DNA from: Porticoccus sp.
GTDB taxonomy: Bacteria > Pseudomonadota > Gammaproteobacteria > Pseudomonadales > Porticoccaceae
Assembly: GCA_002733125.1 (NCBI GenBank)
Contig: NVUM01000005.1
Span: 36,076-100,075 of the forward strand
DNA length: 64,000 nt
Direction: 5' to 3'
In this document: positions 40,547 to 50,957 of the stretch, piece after piece
Numbering within the stretch: position 1 is the stretch's first letter
Layout: every line of letters starts with the position of its first letter
Made by a program: the position numbers and the translations under genes
Notes under the pieces: generated by a model
What the model saw: only the letters and a program-made list of their open reading frames with translations
Told to the model about the DNA's origin: nothing
Database searches by the model: none

Positions 40547-40843
40547 GCGAATAATTCCATTTTTCAGCTTTTCCGTTTGTCAGTCTATTCCTGTAAAAAG
40601 ATGCCCGGCATGGCGGCGCCAACCCGAAAATTTGTTAGAGCCTGTATCTCCTTCACAAAGTACCTGGTTGAGAAAACTTAAGGTTCCGACAGATTGGCAG
40701 AGGCTGTGTTTCCAGTTTCTTGACCGACTCCATGTCCTTCACTTAATTACCGCGAACAGATACGACAAAACTCATACGATAATGATTCTCATTATATTAA
40801 AAGTATTTAAATAGAGGCAACTCTCGTTGTATCATGGCATGGA

Positions 40844-42793
40844 TTAACCAAAACTAAGACCGCGCCCCCGACCAAGTTCCCAGCTGACAAAATTTCCCCG
40901 CACCACAGCCGACAGCGACCGCCCCAGTCGTTGTTCAATCACCGGTTTCCAGGGGACCAGGCTGAAACCCATTCCATCGTCCAGCATGGCAAAGCGGCCG
41001 CTGGTGAGCATCAGACTGCGGCGGTAGATGCCGCTGATACGCTCGCCTTCGGCGGGCTGCCGATACTCCAGGGCGGTTTCCGCCGCGATACCTTCCGCTA
41101 CTTTCGCCAGTTCCTTGTTGCGCAGTGTTGACAGCAGATTGCGAGCAAGGATAACGCGACGGCCTCGTTTCTCCGCCAGGCCTTCTTCCACCAGGAAATC
41201 AGCTCGCTGTTGCAGGGCCTTGCCAACCTCGGTACCGAAGCCCTGGCCACCACCGACATTCCTACCATCAATCAGTTGCTGGTCCAACCAGGTGGCACCT
41301 ATCGCCCGGGCTTGGCGCTCGATGGACAGGTGGGATTTCAGGGTCACGGCAATACCACCACTACGCTGTCGATCATATTGGCGACCCTGCTCTGGCAGAT
41401 CGGCTGGGACCCGCCAGACGTCGTCGCCCAGGCGCTCCACAATGCCAGCGCGGCGCAAGGCTTCCAGCCGGCGGCGATGGGAGGTCACAACCTCTTCAGT
41501 ATCGCCACTATTCAGGGTTCCACTTCGCTGAATCCGGTGAGTGTCCAGACGGTACAAACCCTCCTCGGCCAGTACGGCAATATCTCGATCCACGGCGCGG
41601 ACTTTGCCGACACCTGTTGCTTCAACCACGGCACCCACGGGGAACTCTCCCAGTTCCACCTTGGCAGGCAACGCTACGTAATGCGCCTTGCCGTCGACGC
41701 CATCGAGCACAAGATAGCCACGGTCATTCAATTCGTCGGCGAGACCCTTGGCAGCGACACGACCGATGATAGGACTGGCGTCTTCAGTCGGTTCGAACAC
41801 ATCCAGTTCACATTGCCTTCCGCTCATGGCTCGCTGCATGGTACGGATGATATCGCCCCGCTCTCCCATGGATCGTAAAGTCCGTTCGGCCTCCGGATGG
41901 ATCATCCAGCCGCCGGGCTGCCGTTCGCTCGCCAGGCCCATACGCTGCAGACGCTGCAGCCGACCTATCAATAAAAGGCGCTGACGTTTCAGGTGTGACT
42001 CAGCAAGCTTTTGCATATCGAGCAGGCCGTCCTCTGCCTCGCGCTTCAGGGTGCGATCTAGACCGGTCCAGCGATCCTGCTCAACCTCGTGTTGCATACT
42101 GCGCTGGATCTCCAGTTCGGTACGCGGCCCCAGCCATTCGGTGGCCAGTTCGCAGGCGCGTCGCCGCATGCCGTCGGCAATATAGTCACGCGAGATAATC
42201 AGGTCTTTGCCCTGATCATCCCGGCCCCTCAAAACGATATGGGCATGGGGGTTGTCGGTGTTCCAGTGATCCACCGCCACCCAGTCCAGTTGTGTGCCCA
42301 GATCCTGCTCCATGCGTTGCATCAGGTCGCGGGTATAGCGGTGCAGGTCTTCCAGCTCCGCCGCATCCTCGGGTGAAACAATAAAGCGGAACTGATGGCG
42401 ATCCTTACGGCCGCGCTGCTCGAAGTCGGAGAGGTCGGCATCGTCACTCAGGGCACTGTAGGCTCTGCCCTTTTGCCCATCACGGCCCACGCCTTCTCGC
42501 TCGATATAGCGCAGATGAGTGATGGTGGAACGCTTCCCCGCTTTGGAGAGCTTCACCAGCCGGGTCTTGATGGTGACGCGCCGGGCATTGGGCGCCAGGG
42601 ACTGCCCGGCAAAGCGGGCGGCAACATGGCCACGGCCCAGTCGCGCCCCTGGACGGCCACCTCCCTTGCGAGCCCGGGACCCCGCCTTGCTGGCTTGCTT
42701 GATGACCGAGTTGATAAAGGTTTGGCCGCGATTTTTCGGTGCGTTGGGCCTGACCTTGAACTGCTCGCCCTCGTCATTGCGGCGCCGGCTCAT
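40844..42793 (-). CDS. VirD2-like relaxase with DUF3363-type C-terminus
   Basis: 'RYIEREGVGRDGQKGRAYS', 'FRFIVSPEDAAELEDLHRYTRDLMQRMEQDLGTQLDWVAVDHWNTDNPHAHIVLRG' (relaxase His triad). Confidence 0.93.
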   Translation of the reverse strand: MSRRRNDEGEQFKVRPNAPKNRGQTFINSVIKQASKAGSRARKGGGRPGARLGRGHVAARFAGQSLAPNARRVTIKTRLVKLSKAGKRSTITHLRYIEREGVGRDGQKGRAYSALSDDADLSDFEQRGRKDRHQFRFIVSPEDAAELEDLHRYTRDLMQRMEQDLGTQLDWVAVDHWNTDNPHAHIVLRGRDDQGKDLIISRDYIADGMRRRACELATEWLGPRTELEIQRSMQHEVEQDRWTGLDRTLKREAEDGLLDMQKLAESHLKRQRLLLIGRLQRLQRMGLASERQPGGWMIHPEAERTLRSMGERGDIIRTMQRAMSGRQCELDVFEPTEDASPIIGRVAAKGLADELNDRGYLVLDGVDGKAHYVALPAKVELGEFPVGAVVEATGVGKVRAVDRDIAVLAEEGLYRLDTHRIQRSGTLNSGDTEEVVTSHRRRLEALRRAGIVERLGDDVWRVPADLPEQGRQYDRQRSGGIAVTLKSHLSIERQARAIGATWLDQQLIDGRNVGGGQGFGTEVGKALQQRADFLVEEGLAEKRGRRVILARNLLSTLRNKELAKVAEGIAAETALEYRQPAEGERISGIYRRSLMLTSGRFAMLDDGMGFSLVPWKPVIEQRLGRSLSAVVRGNFVSWELGRGRGLSFG

Positions 42794-43199
42794 GGGGAAC
42801 CTCCAGCGAAGTCCAGCAAAAGGGGGCGCAAGTGACACGCGGCTATACCAGTGCGGACGTGACATTGGCACTTTTCACGGCACGCTCCCCGCCCCAGGCG
42901 CGTGCCGCATCCACCCCATGTGCAGACTGCCTTTTCGCGCACCAAAGTGCCGCGACCTTTTATCTTGCCCTGCATCTTTCCCCGCCCTGAAAGCTCGGGG
43001 ATGCGATACCCCGGCGACGCTGCAATGTGTGACAGCCGGTCGCTGGCGAGCGTCGGCCCCACCAACGGTGGAGGACGCTCGGGGCAAGATATCTGCACAG
43101 GGGACTGCCACATTACGTTCGGTGCAATTACACTGTTGCGACAGCGGCACAGACGCGAAACGTGTATGGAAATTGTTCCAACTTGCGCTTTCACGCTGG

Positions 43200-43754
43200 T
43201 CACTCCAGGTCGAATCGGTGGGCCACACCGATCACGTTTGCCCTATCGATCGGACCAAAATAGCGGCTGTCGAAGGAGGCCGGATTGGTGGTGCTGAGCA
43301 GGAATAGCTCGCCCTCATCAAGCTGACGGCAGTGCGTCCAGGAAGGCAGTGGACGTGCCTGTGCATCAATGAGCAACACGTGGGCTACCGGTACACTATC
43401 AATGTACAAAGTCCCGCCCACTATGCAGACATGCTGTGGTGCCATTGCACCGACCCGCTTCAGCAGCGGGACATCCAAAGGCAGGTAGCCACGTTGATCC
43501 GCCAATACCGCAACAGCATCAGGCAAATCAACCAACACAATGCTGTCCACCGGTATCGCATTTACGTCCGTACCAAGCAGTGTTATGTGATACCAGCCGA
43601 TCGGCACACTGTCAGAGGCGTTGTAGACCACCCGTGCTTTTGACGGCGTGAATGCCGCCCAGACCAGTACTGCCAAACCGGCTGCCATTAGCACCAGAAC
43701 AGTGACACACGCCAAGCGTCGTGAACGGGAGTTCACAGCAGATATCAGTGTCAA
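43200..43754 (-). CDS. traF: TraF-like S26 signal peptidase (conjugation)
   Basis: 'VVYNASDSVPIGWYHI', 'DSVPVAHVLLIDAQARPLPSWTHCRQLDEGELFLLSTTNPASFDSRYFGPIDRANVIG'. Confidence 0.9.
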   Translation of the reverse strand: MTLISAVNSRSRRLACVTVLVLMAAGLAVLVWAAFTPSKARVVYNASDSVPIGWYHITLLGTDVNAIPVDSIVLVDLPDAVAVLADQRGYLPLDVPLLKRVGAMAPQHVCIVGGTLYIDSVPVAHVLLIDAQARPLPSWTHCRQLDEGELFLLSTTNPASFDSRYFGPIDRANVIGVAHRFDLE

Positions 43755-44284
43755 TGCAGCGCCCTCCCCGCCAACCAGGCTGCATGACGGTCGGCGTCGT
43801 AATCGGGTAGCGGCTCTCGTGCGGCGAGGCGATTACTCAACAAGCGCCAATACGTCGGAGAGACATCAGCAGGCTCAATGCACTGCGCCTCAATGGCATC
43901 GATCTGTAACAAGACGGCGCGCACATTTCGCTCACCCTCGGCGTTCAGCAGGATGTGTACGCCGGGACGCACACCGCGCACCCGTTGCATACCCTCTTCC
44001 GGTCGACCGCTTTGCAGTACCATCAGTTGCCAACGTGTGGTGCCGTAATCGTTCGACTCCCAACGAATCCGACAAAACAGTTGCGCCGGGGGAAACACCG
44101 CGCAGCGTCGCCAGCGGTCGACCTGGTGAACGCGCAATGGGCAACCGAAGCGCAGGTACAGGTTGATACGTTGCTCAACATAGAGCAGCGAGACGCGGGT
44201 CAAGGGTGCGTCGTCATTCGGCGCAGTGAACGCCCGAGGCGGCATCAACGGCAAGCTGTTCGTGGGTGACTCGTCCAGCATCAT
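43751..44284 (-). CDS. DUF2840 domain protein
   Basis: ICE-conserved protein next to traF; 'LTRVSLLYVEQRINLYLRFGCPLRVHQVDRWRRCAVFPPAQLFCRIRWESNDYGTT'. Confidence 0.75.
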   Translation of the reverse strand: MMLDESPTNSLPLMPPRAFTAPNDDAPLTRVSLLYVEQRINLYLRFGCPLRVHQVDRWRRCAVFPPAQLFCRIRWESNDYGTTRWQLMVLQSGRPEEGMQRVRGVRPGVHILLNAEGERNVRAVLLQIDAIEAQCIEPADVSPTYWRLLSNRLAAREPLPDYDADRHAAWLAGRALH

Positions 44285-44532
44285 GCGCCCTCCTCCGGAA
44301 ACTCGCGCTCCAGCAATGCGCGCAGCAATTCCGCCACCGTGGTGTTCCGGGTGAAGGCCGACACCTTGATACGGGCGCGCATCGCCGGCGTCACATCCAG
44401 TGTCAGCCGGGCGGTGTAGAGTTCTCCCTTTTGCACGGCGTTGGCATCACCCTGGCGTATCCAGGCTTCGGCATTGGGATCGACCGGCGGACGTGCGCCG
44501 ATGGCAACGCGTTTGCCGCCTTTTCCACTCAT
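44281..44532 (-). CDS. Small partition-associated / RHH-like protein following parA
   Basis: 83 aa 'LYTARLTLDVTPAMRARIKVSAFTRNTTVAELLRALLEREFP', overlaps the parA end. Confidence 0.6.
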   Translation of the reverse strand: MSGKGGKRVAIGARPPVDPNAEAWIRQGDANAVQKGELYTARLTLDVTPAMRARIKVSAFTRNTTVAELLRALLEREFPEEGA

Positions 44533-45167
44533 GGCATCCTCCGCAGCAGTTCATCGACCAAAGCGCCGATCTCCCGGGCCGCCATACTGTCCGGTGCGGT
44601 CTCCCGGGCTAGGCGACCTGCTGCCACACTGTCGGCAAAGGCGATACGCTGGCACACCTCGGAAGCCAATGCAGGGAACGGTTGTTCGTCCAATGTCCCG
44701 CGGGCTTCTCGGCCGATCACCGTGCGCACCACGCGCCGGTTGATCACAAAGGCTGCGGACAAATGTGGCTGGAACACCTGTGCCTCGCGGATCAGCGCCA
44801 CCATCTCGCCACTGGCCCACAGATCGTAGGGACTGGGTTGCACGGGGATCAGCACCTGCTCTGCAGCCATCAGTGCGGAGCGGGCGATGGCGGCAATGCG
44901 AGGCGGGCCATCGATAACAATGTGATCGCAACGCCGGGCAAGCTCCGGCGCCTCCTGGTGCAGGGTTTCCCGGGCCAGCCCCACCGCGCTGAATAAACGG
45001 GGCAGCCCTTGCTGGCTGCGCCGCTGCGTCCAGTCCAGGGCGGAGCCTTGGGGATCGGCATCCAGCAGGATGACCTGTTGACCGCGCAGTGCGAGCTCCC
45101 CGGCGATATGGGTGGCAAGTGTGGTCTTGCCCACACCGCCCTTTTGGTTGAGCAGGGCGATGATCAT
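44529..45167 (-). CDS. parA: ParA-family ATPase
   Basis: 'MIIALLNQKGGVGKTTLATHIAGELALRGQQVILLDADPQGSALDW'. Start trimmed from 45224. Confidence 0.95.
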   Translation of the reverse strand: MIIALLNQKGGVGKTTLATHIAGELALRGQQVILLDADPQGSALDWTQRRSQQGLPRLFSAVGLARETLHQEAPELARRCDHIVIDGPPRIAAIARSALMAAEQVLIPVQPSPYDLWASGEMVALIREAQVFQPHLSAAFVINRRVVRTVIGREARGTLDEQPFPALASEVCQRIAFADSVAAGRLARETAPDSMAAREIGALVDELLRRMP

Positions 45168-45417
45168 GGTGCGACCCTCCCCGATGCGTCGCACCGTTTG
45201 GGGAAACCTGTTCGACTTATCCACTGCCCCAAGGGGTAAGTAAATGTTAAATAAAGATATTGATTGTTAGGTATTACGTTAGGAAGAAGCACAAGCCCCG
45301 TGGTCATTGAGCTGGCGGAGAATGCGTACGCCTGATGGCACGAGCTGCTTGCGCCCGATAGCACGAAGGCCAGTACGCCCGATAGCACGAGCCCGTTCAC
45401 AGCTTGTCCCGCAGTTA

Positions 45418-46254
45418 TCAACGTGTCATGCGCGGCACAGGCCGAAAGACCAGGATTTCCGGCGAACCGGGTCGGCGTTCGATGGACAGCACGTACCCCG
45501 GCAGCGACTGTCGTGTCACCAGGGCGCGCAGATCGCAGGCAAAGTCGCTGGGCCGGGCCAGGCTGCCCGACTTGCGGTGCAGATACGGGAAATCGAAGCG
45601 CCATCCCTCGGGCTGGCGGCCGCCATGCTTGCGCACCAGGCGGTACAGCCAGCGCTCGATGCCGCCGGTCAGCCGGAAATACGCCGGATCGATGGTCAGC
45701 ACCAGGGCCTCGTCCAATACGCCAGCGAAGAACCAGTCCGCCAGGATCAGTTCGATGCCAAGCGGTCGTCCATGGACGTCCGCGCATTCCTTCCACTCGT
45801 TGATCCACGAGAAACGATGCAGGCGCCGCCCGGTGGTCTCGCGGATGGAGGTAGCCACCGTGGTGGATTGCAGGCGATCCAGCGCGGCCCTCAGGCGTTG
45901 GTAGTCGCGCCGCGATGTACCCCGCCCGATAAAGCGCAGGATCTCGTAGGGCGTAGCGCTCATTCGTCGTGATGGCCGGATACCTGCATCGCAGGCCTCG
46001 ACAATCTGGCTGGCCGCCCAGATCAGGATATCGGCATCCCAGATGGTGGCGATACCGTGCGCTCCTGTGCCCTCCACCCGCACGGTGACCGGCCCGGAGT
46101 GGAAATCGATGGGCACGGTGCGCCGCGACTTGGCCAGAGAAAAGAACGGATAGGCCATCAGGTCCTGGGCGTCGCGGATCGCCATCTCCCCCGGCAATGC
46201 GCGGAACAGATCGAGCTGTTCCCGCCCGCAGCCCGTGCTTGCGGAGCGCACCAT
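45418..46254 (-). CDS. repA: Replication initiator protein A family
   Basis: 'LDLFRALPGEMAIRDAQDLMAYPFFSLAKSRRTVPIDFHSGPVTVRVEGTGAHGIATIWDADILIWAASQI'. Confidence 0.88.
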   Translation of the reverse strand: MVRSASTGCGREQLDLFRALPGEMAIRDAQDLMAYPFFSLAKSRRTVPIDFHSGPVTVRVEGTGAHGIATIWDADILIWAASQIVEACDAGIRPSRRMSATPYEILRFIGRGTSRRDYQRLRAALDRLQSTTVATSIRETTGRRLHRFSWINEWKECADVHGRPLGIELILADWFFAGVLDEALVLTIDPAYFRLTGGIERWLYRLVRKHGGRQPEGWRFDFPYLHRKSGSLARPSDFACDLRALVTRQSLPGYVLSIERRPGSPEILVFRPVPRMTR

Positions 46255-46268
46255 GATCGGACGTACGT

Positions 46269-46574
46269 TCAGCGTTCATGACGGCTGTCGCCGGCGTGGC
46301 GTTCGACATACTCGGGATCACAGGTCGCCTCGTAGCTGCGGGCATCGGCCCAGGCATCCAGGTCACTGACCGCGTACATCACCCTACGGCCGAATTTGCG
46401 AAATCGCGGGCCACCACCAATCACGCGCTGTTTTTCCAGCGTCCGTGGTGACAGGCGCAGGTAGTCCGCTGCCTCATCGTTGGTGAGATAGCGGGAAGGA
46501 GGAACGGCTTGCTGCATGGCAGCGGGGGCGGCAGAAGGCCGCAGTGGCGTGGGTCTCATGACAGGGTTCTCCAT
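46269..46574 (-). CDS. AlpA/excisionase-like helix-turn-helix protein
   Basis: 'PSRYLTNDEAADYLRLSPRTLEKQRVIGGGPRFRKFGRRVMYAVSDLDAWADARSYEAT'. Confidence 0.85.
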   Translation of the reverse strand: MENPVMRPTPLRPSAAPAAMQQAVPPSRYLTNDEAADYLRLSPRTLEKQRVIGGGPRFRKFGRRVMYAVSDLDAWADARSYEATCDPEYVERHAGDSRHER

Positions 46575-46642
46575 CGGTCTTGGTCGGTGGCCACGTGGTT
46601 GTGGCCGGATGGAGACAGTCTGGAGAAAGCAGGACTTCCTGC

Positions 46643-47413
46643 TCAGGGACGATCTGTGGGTGAACCGGAACGTCCCCCTTCAAGGGGAGGCGATACCAGC
46701 TTGCGGTAGCCGCCCCGCATCAGGCCACGGCCGCGACGCACCAGCCGGCGCACCCGGGCACGGAGGGCACTGTCAGCATGCCATTCACGGGCAACGGTGG
46801 CCGCACCAAAAAGTACAGCGGCCACGGCGCGTAGGGACGCGCCTGCCAGAACACCGTCCAGAGCCTGCAGGGTGTGAAGCTCCAGCAGTTCGGTCGCCGA
46901 GGGACGTGCACAGGCCATCGCGTTCGTCACCGCCCCGGTCACCAATTTTTCGGCTTCATTGGCCAGATTGCGGCATGCCGAGGCGCGCGCCGCGCAAACG
47001 TAGGCCATGCCCTCCCCCAGGCTGGGTGCAATAGCCAGGCGCAGACAACTACCGGCCCAGCGCGTGGCCACCAGCAACCGGCGCCCGTCATGGACCAGGC
47101 GCTTGCGCCCGGGAAGCCGCCACAGGCCGAAGCCCTCGGCGTCGGGTGGCGGATCAAGATCGGGATGGAGTTGGATCATACCGGCGTGATCGGGACACCA
47201 CAGCGGTTGCGCGTCCCGCGCATCCAGGGCAGGATCTTCCAACAGGCGCAGCCCCCAGTGTGCCGCCGCATCAGCATGACGACGGCGGGACGTCCAGTCG
47301 CGCCGGTAGTCGGGGTGTCGACGCAGGTACTCCCAGGCCAGTGCTGGCCCATCGAGATACAGGACGTAGAGATAGGCGGCACCAGGGTGCCAGTGCTCGC
47401 CAGACTTGGCCAC
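46643..47413 (-). CDS. DUF6499/DUF2285 domain protein
   Basis: 'AYLYVLYLDGPALAWEYLRRHPDYRRDWTSRRR', characteristic ICE backbone protein. Confidence 0.8.
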   Translation of the reverse strand: MAKSGEHWHPGAAYLYVLYLDGPALAWEYLRRHPDYRRDWTSRRRHADAAAHWGLRLLEDPALDARDAQPLWCPDHAGMIQLHPDLDPPPDAEGFGLWRLPGRKRLVHDGRRLLVATRWAGSCLRLAIAPSLGEGMAYVCAARASACRNLANEAEKLVTGAVTNAMACARPSATELLELHTLQALDGVLAGASLRAVAAVLFGAATVAREWHADSALRARVRRLVRRGRGLMRGGYRKLVSPPLEGGRSGSPTDRP

Positions 47414-47751
47414 GACGCGGCTCCTCCCTGTCGTTCAGCGGGATACGTCGCGCGAAGTCGGCGGTTCTGGCGGAGGGAGCTACAGCGTTATCGGCGTACC
47501 ATCTTGCCCACTTCGTCAAGGGCGCGCGTCAAGTCCGATTGGCTCCGGGGCATTGTGCGGATCGTCCGAATGCGACGGCTGCGCGGAACCCTTTTCCACG
47601 CAGCACCGAATACCCTGCCCCATCTCGCCACAAACATCCTGACTCTTTTCGTCTTGGCTGCACTCTGCTGGAGCAACAATACGAAGTGTTGTGCCTGAGG
47701 TCTGGCGTCAGACCGAAAAAGTCACAAAAATCCCATCAAGGCAGTGCCGTT

Positions 47752-47775
47752 GCCAGCCCGCCATTGCGGGCTGGC
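47752..47775 (-). terminator. Putative terminator hairpin downstream of the DUF2958 gene
   Basis: 10-bp perfect stem GCCAGCCCGC-CATT-GCGGGCTGGC just past the stop at 47784. Confidence 0.5.
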
Positions 47776-47783
47776 AGGGCCGA

Positions 47784-48131
47784 TCAATCCAGGATCGACC
47801 CGTTGTCGCGGGCCAGCGCCGCGTACTCGGAGAGCGTGCGCCTGGATATGAAATACAGGTCGCGTTCCACCGGCAAGCCCAGCGGACCGCGGATGGTGGA
47901 CAATTCGGAGAGACGCACACTGCCCAGCTCCGGCATGCCCAGCCCCAGGTCGCACAGGCCGAAGGCGGTATCGCCATCCTCGGGATCAAGTTCCGTCAGC
48001 AGCCAGGTGGCCTGGGCATCCGGCGTGAACAGCTTGACCACCGGCGGCGGATCGATGTCCCGGCCCTCGGCGTGGGCCTGGCCGTTGGCCAGCAGTTGGG
48101 TGCGTTGTTGTTCGGTGAGGAGTGTTTTCAT
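47784..48131 (-). CDS. DUF2958 domain protein
   Basis: 'LLTEQQRTQLLANGQAHAEGRDIDPPPVVKLFTPDAQATWLLTELDPEDGDTAFGLCDLGLGMPELGSV'. Confidence 0.85.
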   Translation of the reverse strand: MKTLLTEQQRTQLLANGQAHAEGRDIDPPPVVKLFTPDAQATWLLTELDPEDGDTAFGLCDLGLGMPELGSVRLSELSTIRGPLGLPVERDLYFISRRTLSEYAALARDNGSILD

Positions 48132-48580
48132 GGTCGCTTCCTCTGATGGGTTCGCTCCACGGCGGAGCGAGGCGACACCAGGCGCGGACAGGCCGCGCGG
48201 CCGTCATACCCCAACACGGTCCGGTGCGGGCCGGGGTTGACGGCAAGCGGCGAGCGCTAGGCTCGCGCACTGTTCGCTGTGGAATGAACCAAGAAGGCGA
48301 TCCTGAAATGCACGAAACCGGACTTGCGCCTTTACCACAAGGCACGAATGCGCAAACGGGGTTTTGCCCAAAGATACAAAGCCGGATCTACGGAAATCAG
48401 CAAAACCACGAATCCGGCAAATCGTAATCCGGCATCCCCACCAAAGCGGCTTTCCACAATTTACGTCTGTACGCATAAAAAAAGGCCCTGTTACTAAACC
48501 CCTTCCAGCATAGGTCGAAAACAGCAAATGAGTTATCTTTAACGTGGTTTTTATTATGCCGCGAGACGACGCTCCTATGT

Positions 48581-48871
48581 ATGAAGAAGCGTCCAATCCA
48601 ACGCGGCCGCCCAACCGGCGCCACCACCTATGAAGCGGAGCCGGCACGGGCTTTTGGCGAAGCCGTGCGCGCCCTGCGCACGGAACGGGGCGTGGCTCAG
48701 GAAACCCTCGCTAATCTGGCGGACGTGGAACGCTCTCACCTGGGGAAAGTCGAACGCGGCGAGCACATGCCGACGCTGGCCCTGATTCTCAAAATCGCAC
48801 GGGCGCTCGAATGCAGCTCCGCCGAACTGATGGCGGACACCGAGCGACGCTTGGCGAATCCCGAATCCTGA
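48581..48871 (+). CDS. XRE-family transcriptional regulator
   Basis: 'FGEAVRALRTERGVAQETLANLADVERSHLGKVERGEHMPTLALILKIARAL'. Confidence 0.88.
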   Translation: MKKRPIQRGRPTGATTYEAEPARAFGEAVRALRTERGVAQETLANLADVERSHLGKVERGEHMPTLALILKIARALECSSAELMADTERRLANPES

Positions 48872-48917
48872 CACAGGGAAAACCCCGCCACGATGGGCGG
48901 GGCGTATGCCGTGACGA

Positions 48918-49226
48918 TCACTCGCCCTTGTTTCGGGACCACAGCAGGTTGTGCTTGCCGTCATCGCCCTCGATGAGACGGGCGTAGACAGTCGCGGGGA
49001 ATGATGGATCGTCGAGGGTCACCGACAGGTAGGGACGCTCCGCCTGGCTGACTTTCTGCCAGGCCGCGCCGACTTCCAGGCCGTTGGCTGCCAGAAGGCG
49101 GTAGTCGGGGGCATTCTCGCTGCCCTTGTCGTTGTGGACGAACCTGAGCTTGACGTTGAGCGCCAGGGTGCGCAGGGTGCCGGTGAAGCCGTCTTTCTCT
49201 GCGGTGAAGGTGGCGATGTTGGCCAT
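48918..49226 (-). CDS. DUF736 domain protein
   Basis: 'MANIATFTAEKDGFTGTLRTLALNVKLRF...GAAWQKVSQAERPYLSVTLDDPSFPATVYARL'. Start trimmed from 49493. Confidence 0.88.
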   Translation of the reverse strand: MANIATFTAEKDGFTGTLRTLALNVKLRFVHNDKGSENAPDYRLLAANGLEVGAAWQKVSQAERPYLSVTLDDPSFPATVYARLIEGDDGKHNLLWSRNKGE

Positions 49227-50331
49227 GATGTGTACTCCTTTCGGGTTGCCAAGGTCGCGCCCATCGCGTCCTTGTTGTGATCCGGTCGGCGTGGGTCGGG
49301 CGGGCCGCACCGCGCAGCGGCCGCAACAGCGTGGAGGACCTGAAGGCGCAAAGAATTTGCTGCGCGAGGAAGGCGCACAGCGCCGGGGAACATTCTTTGC
49401 GCCGAAGGGTTGCGGCCATTGAGCCCGAGGCGCAGCCGCACCTTCGCCAGGATTCACAACGAACCAAGGACGCATTGGGCCGACCTGACCCAAAAGGGGT
49501 AATGGCCTACCCGGTATTCCGCGGCACAGCGATACCGGTATCCGTTGTCACCCGTTCACGTCAGTCCATGGCCCAGGACATGCGAGGAACGTCCTCCATC
49601 TTTCGCAATCGATGTTGCAGCTCGGACCGGACAGTCACGCCAGGTAAGCCCCACCGCTTAGGCGAGCCATACTCGTTCACGCTTCACCCCCGCCACCAGC
49701 ATCAAGGGCTACTAGACAATACACAACCCGTCACGGCAAAGTGGAGCCGGTCACGGCATGTCGTTTTCGCTAGGGTGGGCACGCAAGACTGAATCGATTT
49801 GATACCACCGGATTCCCAGATTCGGAGCCCACTTGCCTTGTCACCCCATAAACCAACCCAGATATCTGCTCAAATGTCTGGTGGCTGTGTTGCCACCGTC
49901 TTTCCCGAGTTCATCGCCCGCGACGGCGGAGAGCGCGCGGACGGGTGCCGTCCAGGAAACCAGCGCCGGGTAACTTCAGCTGACAGGCACAGGCGAGGAC
50001 ACGCCCGGCGCGCCTTGACGGCACACGACCGTGGGCTACAGTCGCGGACAAGGTGATGAAATAAGGGGGACGGATGGACAGATTATGGTCTTTACTGTGT
50101 ACCGTTCACACACAGCGCTGCAGGCGCGAAGGCCGATCAGGTGCAACCTGTTCGGCGGCTTTTCAGGGGCGCCAAACGGAGAGCGGCGGGGATCGGCGAC
50201 ACGCCGTTCCCCTGGAGTGCAAGCACAACGCGCAGTCCCACACGGCCGACGACATCGACACCGGGCGCAGCAGAAAAAAAAGCGCCGCCCCCGGTCAACG
50301 GGAACGACGCTTTCGAGGATGGATCGAACGA

Positions 50332-50727
50332 TCAATCCGATGCCGGTTCCACCATCGCCTGAAGCTGCTCGATGACGCCGGGTTCGACGAAGACGCAAGG
50401 CTGATCGGGTGCGAGCGGCACGTTGAATACGCCTGTGAAGGCCTCGCGTTTCAGGTGCGCCAGATGCCCCGTGCGATACGCCTCTTCCGGCTTCAAGCGA
50501 TCGGTGCCTGTCGGCTTGCCGCTACGCTCTGGATCGCATTCGACCAGGGCGACAAAGCCCTCATCGAACAGCCTCCGATGTTCGTCGCACAGACCCCAGC
50601 CTGTCGATGTGTGGCGTTCCAGGCTCGCGCGCAGGCGCTTGTCGAGTAGGATGTTACCGGTATCGAAGACGGTGCCACAGACCAGGCAGACGTGACGCTC
50701 CAGCGACACATGTGATTTGTCGTTCAT
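50332..50727 (-). CDS. Conserved ICE hypothetical protein with CxxC motif
   Basis: 'HVCLVCGTVFDTGNILLDKRLRASLERHTSTGWGLCDEH'; repeated leader upstream. Confidence 0.65.
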   Translation of the reverse strand: MNDKSHVSLERHVCLVCGTVFDTGNILLDKRLRASLERHTSTGWGLCDEHRRLFDEGFVALVECDPERSGKPTGTDRLKPEEAYRTGHLAHLKREAFTGVFNVPLAPDQPCVFVEPGVIEQLQAMVEPASD

Positions 50728-50741
50728 GATGACGATCTCCA

Positions 50742-50909
50742 GTTGCTCGGGCGGAATTGCCCGGAACCTGCGTCAGCACGGCGCAGCGCAAGCAGTCACA
50801 GGGTCACAGACGGCTACGCCCGCAAGCGTGCGCAGTACGCGAAGCCCTTGACGGCGAGAACGCCGTGGTACGGTGTAAGGGAGCAGCAAGACCGCTCCAC
50901 CTCACCTGC
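50742..50909. repeat. ~168 bp leader repeat, copy A
   Basis: Shares GTTGCTCGGGCGGAATTGCCCG...GCACGGCGCAGCGCAAGC...CCCTTGACGGCGAGAACGCCGTGGTACGGTG...CAGCAAGACCGC with 51477-51643. Confidence 0.85.
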
Positions 50910-50957
50910 CCCTCAAGTAGCAGCGAACGCAGCAAAAAAGGGGCCGAAGCCCCTGTG

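Noticed and set aside
47271-47519. 82-aa minus-strand ORF overlapping the DUF2285 gene start
   Set aside because: Out-of-frame overlap with a well-supported gene; no domain signature.
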